In this document: piece by piece, positions 58,834-64,000 of the stretch | How the letters are laid out: the number at the start of each line of letters is the position of its first letter | Numbering within the stretch: position 1 is the stretch's first letter | Assembly (NCBI RefSeq): GCF_002868715.1 | Contig: NZ_PKLZ01000007.1 | Coordinates: forward strand, 186,001 to 250,000 | From: Kineobactrum sediminis | GTDB lineage: Bacteria; Pseudomonadota; Gammaproteobacteria; Pseudomonadales; Halieaceae | Length of the DNA: 64,000 nt | Reading direction: 5' to 3' | Notes under the pieces: generated by a model | The model's database searches: none | Seen by the model: only the letters and a program-made list of their open reading frames with translations | Told to the model about the DNA's origin: nothing | Made by a program: the position numbers and the translations under genes

Positions 58834-60333
58834 TTATTTACCCGCCGCAGCTTTATCCACCGCAGCGCCAGTCGGAGGATTGAGCCCGAATGCGCTCCAG
58901 TCAGGCTCAGCCATACTGGCCACGAAACGGGAGAAGTTCCAGGGCCAGCTTGAGGGAATTCCCGATTCGTCAAGATACCAGCTGACGCATCCCCCCAGGT
59001 ACCAGACGGTTTTCTTGGCGGCGGCCGTGCGTTCTTCTTCAAACTGCTGCATGGCGCTGTGCACGGGTGCGATCTGGTCGCAGTCGCCGTTGCGGAGCCG
59101 GGCCATCAGCTGCTCAATATAGTTGAGCTGGTGTTCGGCAATATCAATCAGGGAAAAATTGCCCACCGGACCGTTCGGGCCATTAAGCATGAACAGGTTG
59201 GGGAAGTCGGGCATGGTGATGGCAAAGTAGGCCTTGGGGCGGTCGGCCCAGAAATCGTCCAACCTGACACCATTGGTTCCACTGATGGTCATCGGTCTCA
59301 TGAAATAGTCCGCGTGAAAGCCCGTGGCATAGACAATCACGTCCAGCTGATGCAATTGCCCATCCGCGGTGCGTATTCCATCAGCTTCGATGGCTTCGAT
59401 ATCCTCGGTGACCAGGTGAGACTGCGGGTGCTGTATGGCCTGGTAATAATCCGGAGAGAAAATGAGGCGCTTGCACAGGGGCGTATGGTCCGGGCGCAAA
59501 CGCTCCCTGAGCACCGGGTCCGTTACCCCCTGCTCCAGATTATCAAGGCAAGCCTGGGCCATGCCCCGGGCCGCGTCGGATTCAATATCGGTAATCGCGG
59601 ATGTGTAGGCTTCCACCGCCGCCATGTACTCCTCAACGTTCATCGCTTTTGCAAGCTGCTCGGGGTCGCGAAAAATCGCGCGTTCCTCGGCACTGAATTC
59701 GTTGTTTTCAACCGGCATGATCCACTGGGCGGTGCGCTGGTAGTGCTCCAGATGCCCGACCTTGCCCGCCAGGGCCGACACGATCTGCACACCGGTAGAG
59801 CCGTTGCCGATAATGCCGACCCGTTTGCCGGCCAGGTCAATACTGTTGTCCCAGCGGGCGCTGTGCAGCAGCGTGCCCTGGAATTGGTCCGCACCCTTGA
59901 TCTTCGGGTACTTGGGGTGATGTAGCACGCCGGTGGCGGCGATCAGGATATCGGCGCTGTCGCTGTGGCCGCAGGCGAATTCGAGCTCCCAGCGACCCTC
60001 GATAAAGCGTGCTGCAGTGGCCTCCCGATTGAAGCGGACCATCGGGGTAACACCGTATTTGTCGGCTGTACGCTGGAAATAATCCTGCACCTCGGGACCT
60101 GGTGGCAACTGCCGGCTCCAGTGCGGATTGCGTTCAAAGCTGTAGGTATAGAAATGCGAGGGCACGTCACAGGTCAGGCCGGGATAGGTATTGTCGCGCC
60201 AGGTACCGCCAACGCGATCTGCTTTTTCGTACACAGTAACGTCGTCATAGCCGGTGGCTTGAAGGCGAATAGCGGCCAGGATGCCCGCCATGCCGGCTCC
60301 CAGGATAATCACACGCGGTTGTTTTGGCTTCAT
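58834..60333 (-). CDS. Baeyer-Villiger type flavin monooxygenase
   Basis: 499 residues from the ATG at 60333, with GGGGG upstream; an ATG six codons earlier is open. FAD Rossmann motif LGAGMAG (residues 11-17), NADPH motif GIIGNGSTG (173-181), and the Baeyer-Villiger fingerprint FQGTLLHSARWD (151-162), which matches F-x-G-x3-H-x3-W-[P/D]. It inserts oxygen next to a ketone using NADPH and O2; the substrate may be a cyclic or terpenoid ketone. It is divergent from an AraC-type gene, which probably controls it. Confidence 0.93.
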   Translation of the reverse strand: MKPKQPRVIILGAGMAGILAAIRLQATGYDDVTVYEKADRVGGTWRDNTYPGLTCDVPSHFYTYSFERNPHWSRQLPPGPEVQDYFQRTADKYGVTPMVRFNREATAARFIEGRWELEFACGHSDSADILIAATGVLHHPKYPKIKGADQFQGTLLHSARWDNSIDLAGKRVGIIGNGSTGVQIVSALAGKVGHLEHYQRTAQWIMPVENNEFSAEERAIFRDPEQLAKAMNVEEYMAAVEAYTSAITDIESDAARGMAQACLDNLEQGVTDPVLRERLRPDHTPLCKRLIFSPDYYQAIQHPQSHLVTEDIEAIEADGIRTADGQLHQLDVIVYATGFHADYFMRPMTISGTNGVRLDDFWADRPKAYFAITMPDFPNLFMLNGPNGPVGNFSLIDIAEHQLNYIEQLMARLRNGDCDQIAPVHSAMQQFEEERTAAAKKTVWYLGGCVSWYLDESGIPSSWPWNFSRFVASMAEPDWSAFGLNPPTGAAVDKAAAGK

Positions 60334-60398
60334 CCAGTAATCCCCCAGCAAATTTATGGCGCTCAGGTTACGCTACACCGATTGCTGTCGACGCATCG

Positions 60399-60429
60399 TA
60401 ATTGCTCACTAAAAGGTACATAATTGCTC
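60399..60429. promoter_or_regulatory. Direct repeats, candidate AraC-type operator
   Basis: TAATTGCTC occurs at 60399-60407 and 60421-60429, 22 bases apart, which is about two helical turns and typical of AraC-family half-sites on one face. A third partial copy ATTGCT lies at 60381-60386. They fall in the gap between the divergent monooxygenase and AraC genes, so the nearby AraC protein is the natural candidate. Binding is inferred. Confidence 0.6.
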
Positions 60430-60469
60430 TTTTAGGGTCGGTTCGGACTTGCAGCGAGAGGCAGGAGGC

Positions 60470-61501
60470 ATGGACGAGAGCACACCGGTACTCCCCCGCA
60501 CAACAGCACCGGTATCCGCGCCCGGGATATTCGCACCGCTGGTGGAGCTGCTTTGCAATGAGCTTCGCGCCTGTGGTGCTTCGGTTCCGCAGCGCCCGCC
60601 GGCGGGCGACGCAATGGCCTTTACGCGCTGGTATCTGCTGGTGGTACAGCAGCTTGAAATGCATGTCGCCGGGGATGACGCGCACCCGCCAATGACCCGT
60701 GGTGAAGTCGAGCTGATGTGTCGTTGCGCCCTGAGTGCAGGGACACTCGAAGAGGCCATTGTGCTCTGTGCCCGTTTTGCCGGCATGCTTCATCCCCGCG
60801 CCGGTTCCATTCGGTTAAAGTGTCACGAGGGCAGAGCCTCCTTTCGACTCGACTCCCTGCGCGGGCGAGTCTCGGGTGCCAGCAGTCTGGTCGACATCAC
60901 CGGTCTGTTTGCCTTTCGCCAGTTGCTGGAATGGCTTGTGGGGCGCAACCTACCCCTGGTACAGGCACATATTGGCCCAATACGCCGGAATGATGTATTG
61001 CCGTTTTTGCGTTTATTCGGCGCGCCGGTACTGGCCGGTGGCGATGACTATGCGCTCGATTTCGAACTCCCCGCACTGGCCTGGCCGGTGGTGCGAACCC
61101 CGGATGAATTCGATCTTTTCTTCAGGAGTTTCCCCTGCGCCATATTCCGCGTGGAGCAACATTACCTGCCGGACCAGGTCAGTGCACTGCTGGCAGCCGC
61201 GCTACGCCAGTCTGTCCCGCTGCCTACCCAGACCGAACTCGCAGCGGGACTGGGCCTCTCGCTGGCTACCTTTCGTCGGCGTCTGGCGCAGGCCAATACC
61301 GGCATGCGCCAGCTGCGCAAAGCGGTATTGCGCGACGCTGCCTGCGATTGGCTCGAGCAGGGTGAGTTGGGTATTGCGGATATTGCCTCGCGCCTGGGCT
61401 TTGCCGACGGCGGCAGCTTTCGCCGGGCTTTCCACCAGTGGCTGGGGGTTGCGCCGGGCACCTGGCAGGCTGTACAGAGAGGCGGGCAGGATCGGGCTTA
61501 A
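60470..61501 (+). CDS. AraC-family regulator
   Basis: 343 residues from the ATG at 60470 with AGGAGG at 60463. The N-terminal 200 residues match the arabinose-binding/dimerisation type domain (VELMCRCALSAGTLEEAI and ASFRLDSLRGRVSGASSLV). The C-terminal AraC helix-turn-helix pair lies at about 250-335, with ELAAGLGLSLATFRRRL and IASRLGFADGGSFRRAF. It likely senses a small metabolite and controls the divergent monooxygenase. Direct repeats upstream fit its binding site. Confidence 0.9.
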   Translation: MDESTPVLPRTTAPVSAPGIFAPLVELLCNELRACGASVPQRPPAGDAMAFTRWYLLVVQQLEMHVAGDDAHPPMTRGEVELMCRCALSAGTLEEAIVLCARFAGMLHPRAGSIRLKCHEGRASFRLDSLRGRVSGASSLVDITGLFAFRQLLEWLVGRNLPLVQAHIGPIRRNDVLPFLRLFGAPVLAGGDDYALDFELPALAWPVVRTPDEFDLFFRSFPCAIFRVEQHYLPDQVSALLAAALRQSVPLPTQTELAAGLGLSLATFRRRLAQANTGMRQLRKAVLRDAACDWLEQGELGIADIASRLGFADGGSFRRAFHQWLGVAPGTWQAVQRGGQDRA

Positions 61502-61532
61502 CGCATGCACCGGGTCGCTGGCAAGCAGAGAG

Positions 61533-61560
61533 TTGACAAATAAAACCTTTACGCTATACT
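61533..61560 (+). promoter_or_regulatory. Strong sigma-70 promoter of the cold-shock gene
   Basis: TTGACA at 61533-61538, a 16-base spacer and TATACT at 61555-61560. Transcription would begin near 61567, giving a leader of about 150 bases before the cold-shock ATG, as is usual for cspA-type genes where the leader acts in temperature control. Confidence 0.8.
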
Positions 61561-61717
61561 CCTACTTGCTTGAACGTTTTACACCTATTTATGCATACCA
61601 TTTCGAAGTCACGATGTTAGTACCTCGGCCCTGATTTCATAAGTAATTGCACTACCTCAAGCCCAATAGCCCTCATGCAGGGGGTATCAATCTTTACCTG
61701 AAATACAGGACAGTAAC

Positions 61718-61924
61718 ATGGCTACTAGCACCGGCACCGTAAAATGGTTTAACGAAACTAAAGGCTTCGGCTTCATCGAGCAAGAATCCGGCCCAGACGT
61801 ATTTGCGCATTTCAGCGCGATCTCTGGCTCAGGCTTCAAGACTCTGGTCGAAGGTCAGAAAGTTGAGTTCAACGTTACACAGGGCCAGAAAGGCCCACAA
61901 GCTGAGAACATCGTCGTCGTATAA
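61718..61924 (+). CDS. Cold-shock protein (CspA family)
   Basis: 68 residues, a single cold-shock domain. RNA-binding motifs KGFGFIEQ and VFAHF are present, preceded by [13 protein letters not shown]. It binds single-stranded RNA and DNA and melts RNA structure in the cold or in growth shifts. It has its own promoter, a long leader and a terminator, so it is monocistronic. Which csp paralog it is cannot be told. Confidence 0.95.
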   Translation: MATSTGTVKWFNETKGFGFIEQESGPDVFAHFSAISGSGFKTLVEGQKVEFNVTQGQKGPQAENIVVV

Positions 61925-61943
61925 GACGTAGCTGTTTTCCGCG

Positions 61944-61975
61944 AAAACCCCGGTGGCAACACCGGGGTTTTTTTT
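61944..61975 (+). terminator. Intrinsic terminator of the cold-shock gene
   Basis: AAAACCCCGGTG (61944-61955) and CACCGGGGTTTT (61960-61971) form a 12-base stem with a GCAA loop followed by a T-run through 61975. It lies 20 bases after the cold-shock stop codon. Confidence 0.93.
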
Positions 61976-62060
61976 GTGTTGAACTTTGCCCGGAAGACAA
62001 ATCCACGCGTGCAGTTCAACATTCCGGCTTCGGCAATTGACCCCACTATCCGCAAGCCTC

Positions 62061-62085
62061 TATTGTCAGTGCTTCGCTGACAATA
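62061..62085. promoter_or_regulatory. 9-bp inverted repeat before the DUF3604 gene
   Basis: TATTGTCAG and CTGACAATA, separated by 7 bases, end 13 bases before the ATG of the DUF3604 gene. It could be an operator or a leader hairpin near the ribosome site. The structure is exact; the role is inferred. Confidence 0.45.
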
Positions 62086-62098
62086 ACAGAGTCGTGCC

Positions 62099-64000
62099 AT
62101 GGATAAGCTCACACACAGCGTTTCGCCGTACCACATCCTCTTTTTCATCCTCCTGCTACTGGGCGGAAACACCTTTGCCAGTAGTGAAAAGCGCGAAGCC
62201 TGTGCTGATCACCAGGCTGATCGACAAGCCTTTTTCGGCGACCTGCACGTGCATACCCGCTACTCTCTTGACGCCAGTACCCAGGGTACCCGAACGACGC
62301 CCGCGCAGGCCTACCTGTTTGCCCGGGGCCAACGTATCGGCATACAGCCCTGGGATGAAGAAGGGGAGCCGGGGCGTACACTGCAGCTGCGCCGGCCACT
62401 GGATTTTGCCATGGTATCGGACCACGCGGAACTGATCGGCGAAGTCAATATGTGTACCAATCCCCAGGTAGCCGGCTACCGCAGCTGGCAGTGCCGGGTT
62501 TACCGTGCCTGGCCCAGGGGGGCTTTCTATCTGTTCAATTATATGGCGTCCATGCGCGCCTCTCACCTGGGCATGTGCGGGGATGAGGGTGAACGGTGCC
62601 TGGCGGCGGCGCTGGCGCCCTGGGAAGAGATGCAGCAGGCATCAGAAGATTATTATGACCGTAGCGCCGATTGCAGTTTCACGACCTTCACCGGCTACGA
62701 GTGGACCGCCAGTGAGCCGGGGTCCGGCGGTAATCTGCATCGCAATGTCGTATTTCGCAATGCCCAGGTGCCGACACTGCCGGCAAGCTACATCGATACC
62801 CCCGGAGAAACACTATTGTGGGACAGCCTGGAAAAAGAGTGTAATGACGCCGCTAGCGGTTGCGAGGCCCTGGTAATCCCGCACAACTCCAACCTCAGTG
62901 CCGGCTATATGTTCAGTGGTTTGCAGGCGGATGGCACGCCCATCGATGCGGACTATGCCGCCCGGCGTCGGCGCATGGAACCCCTTGCGGAAATCATGCA
63001 GCACAAGGGTGCCTCCGAGTGTTTCTTTGCGCCCGGCATCACCCGGGACGAGCTCTGTGCTTTCGAACAGCTGGCCCTCGATAACATCGCGGGTTTCAAT
63101 AACCTGCCACAGCCTGACACCGGCTTTCTTCGTGAAACCTGGCTCGAGGGGATAGCCCTGCAACAGGAGCTGGATATCAACCCGTTCCAGTTCGGGGTGA
63201 TCGGCAGTACCGATACCCACCTTGGGGCTCCCGGCGCCGTTGCCGAAGACGACTTTCCCGGCCATGGAGGCGCGGGTGTACCGGCATTGAAATCGGTTCC
63301 CCCGGGCCTGACGGACAAACTCGAATATAACCCCGGTGGCCTGGCGGTGTTGTGGGCGGAGGAAAATACCAGGGACGCGCTGTTTGCCGCCATGCAGCGA
63401 CGCGAGGCCTACGGCACCAGCGGCCCCCGTATTGTCACTCGCCTGTTCGCGGGCTGGGAGCTTGATGCGGATTTGTGTGCCGCACCCGACCAGGCCTCCA
63501 GGGCCTATGCCGCGGGAGTGCCGATGGGTGGTGAACTCGGTGCCGCTCCGGAAGGCGCGGTACTGCGGCTGCTGGTGTCGGCGCAGCGCGATAGCGGTAC
63601 CCCGGACCATCCGGGCATGCCTTTACAGAAGTTGCAGGTCATTAAAGGCTGGATTGACGACGAGGGTACCCTGCACCAGCGGGTAGTGGATGTAGCCGGT
63701 GACCCGGAAGCGCGTGGTGCCGTGGATACCACCACTTGTGAGACCTCGGGCGAAGGTCATGCACAGCTCTGTGCGGTGTGGGAAGACCCTGCTTTCAACG
63801 CGCAACAGTCGGCCTTCTATTACAGCCGTGTGGTGGAAAACCCGGCCTGTCGCTGGAGCCAGCGGCAGTGTGTGGCAGCCGGTGTCGACTGTACTAACAA
63901 GCAGACCATTGGTCGCGGTTACGAAGGCTGCTGTGCGGCAGAGCACCGCCCGGTGATCCAGGAGCGCGCCTGGACGTCACCGATCTGGTATCAGCCCGCT
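62099..64000 (+). CDS. DUF3604 family protein, secreted, truncated by window end
   Basis: 634 codons from the ATG at 62099 to the window edge with no stop. A signal peptide (HILFFILLLLGGNTFASS) is followed by FFGDLHVHTRYSLDA, the PHP-like metal motif of DUF3604 proteins, then VSDHAEL, TGYEWTAS, VIPHNSN and GSTDTHLGAPG further on. The family ends close to the ERAWTSPIWY found at the edge, so only a few residues are missing. DUF3604 proteins are periplasmic or secreted and of unknown substrate, with phosphoesterase-like metal sites. It is common in marine gammaproteobacteria. Confidence 0.88.
   Translation, partial: MDKLTHSVSPYHILFFILLLLGGNTFASSEKREACADHQADRQAFFGDLHVHTRYSLDASTQGTRTTPAQAYLFARGQRIGIQPWDEEGEPGRTLQLRRPLDFAMVSDHAELIGEVNMCTNPQVAGYRSWQCRVYRAWPRGAFYLFNYMASMRASHLGMCGDEGERCLAAALAPWEEMQQASEDYYDRSADCSFTTFTGYEWTASEPGSGGNLHRNVVFRNAQVPTLPASYIDTPGETLLWDSLEKECNDAASGCEALVIPHNSNLSAGYMFSGLQADGTPIDADYAARRRRMEPLAEIMQHKGASECFFAPGITRDELCAFEQLALDNIAGFNNLPQPDTGFLRETWLEGIALQQELDINPFQFGVIGSTDTHLGAPGAVAEDDFPGHGGAGVPALKSVPPGLTDKLEYNPGGLAVLWAEENTRDALFAAMQRREAYGTSGPRIVTRLFAGWELDADLCAAPDQASRAYAAGVPMGGELGAAPEGAVLRLLVSAQRDSGTPDHPGMPLQKLQVIKGWIDDEGTLHQRVVDVAGDPEARGAVDTTTCETSGEGHAQLCAVWEDPAFNAQQSAFYYSRVVENPACRWSQRQCVAAGVDCTNKQTIGRGYEGCCAAEHRPVIQERAWTSPIWYQPA

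Noticed and set aside
1-64000. CRISPR arrays, tRNA genes, insertion sequences and prophage
   Set aside because: No regularly spaced repeats, cloverleaf-like intergenic sequences, transposase or phage protein signatures were seen in reading the window.

Overview
The window is a chromosomal segment of a Gram-negative gammaproteobacterium. It carries a TamB tail, an OmpA-type lipoprotein, FimV, RpoS, a LexA box at recA, and the conserved block leuCDB-asd-fimV-truA-trpFBA-accD-folC-dedD-cvpA-purF-metZ. That block resembles Pseudomonas and its relatives, but trpBA is still inserted between trpF and accD. The mix of core genes with LLM flavin oxidoreductases, paired acyl-CoA dehydrogenases, a Baeyer-Villiger monooxygenase and a DUF3604 protein fits an aerobic, lipid- or terpenoid-using marine group such as Cellvibrionales/Halieaceae. 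The family placement is inference. I saw no insertion sequences, phage genes, CRISPR arrays, tRNAs or rRNAs.

Layout. 1-6.4 kb: end of tamB, an OmpA-like lipoprotein, a YdjM-like membrane protein whose tail overlaps a class V aminotransferase, and pyruvate phosphate dikinase with a cluster of dyads upstream. 6.7-11.3 kb: an apparent catabolic patch of two divergent LLM oxidoreductases and two adjacent acyl-CoA dehydrogenases. 11.3-16.1 kb: two lipoproteins of unknown role, a helix-turn-helix protein and rlmKL. 16.1-16.5 kb: an AT-rich gap holding a perfect head-to-head pair of DnaA boxes. 16.5-18.4 kb: flavodoxin-like protein, thioesterase and a LysR regulator that appears to start with CTG.

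18.5-34.9 kb: a long, mostly tightly packed + strand block for leucine, aspartate-family, tryptophan, fatty-acid, folate, purine and methionine synthesis, interleaved with fimV, truA, dedD and cvpA. 35-38.9 kb: moxR, DUF58 and tgpA-type transglutaminase operon. 38.9-43.3 kb: arginine decarboxylase followed by carboxynorspermidine synthase and decarboxylase, which suggests the aspartate-semialdehyde-based route to spermidine or norspermidine. 43.5-50.3 kb: rpoS and fdxA converging on a perfect bidirectional terminator, then mutS, a YbjN-like gene, recA with a LexA box, and recX.

50.4-64 kb: an accessory region with an Atm1-like ABC exporter, an AbgT transporter, an orphan CrtC/AttH-like protein, an NTF2-like protein, a class I-like HMG-CoA reductase with no mevalonate genes nearby, recQ, a Baeyer-Villiger monooxygenase divergent from an AraC regulator with direct-repeat operator candidates, a cold-shock gene with a long leader, and a DUF3604 gene cut by the window end.

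No clearly new defence, mobile or secretion system was recognised. The strongest leads are the DnaA-box dyad, the lone class I-like HMG-CoA reductase, the CTG-initiated LysR gene and the operator-like arrays before ppdK and the AraC gene.
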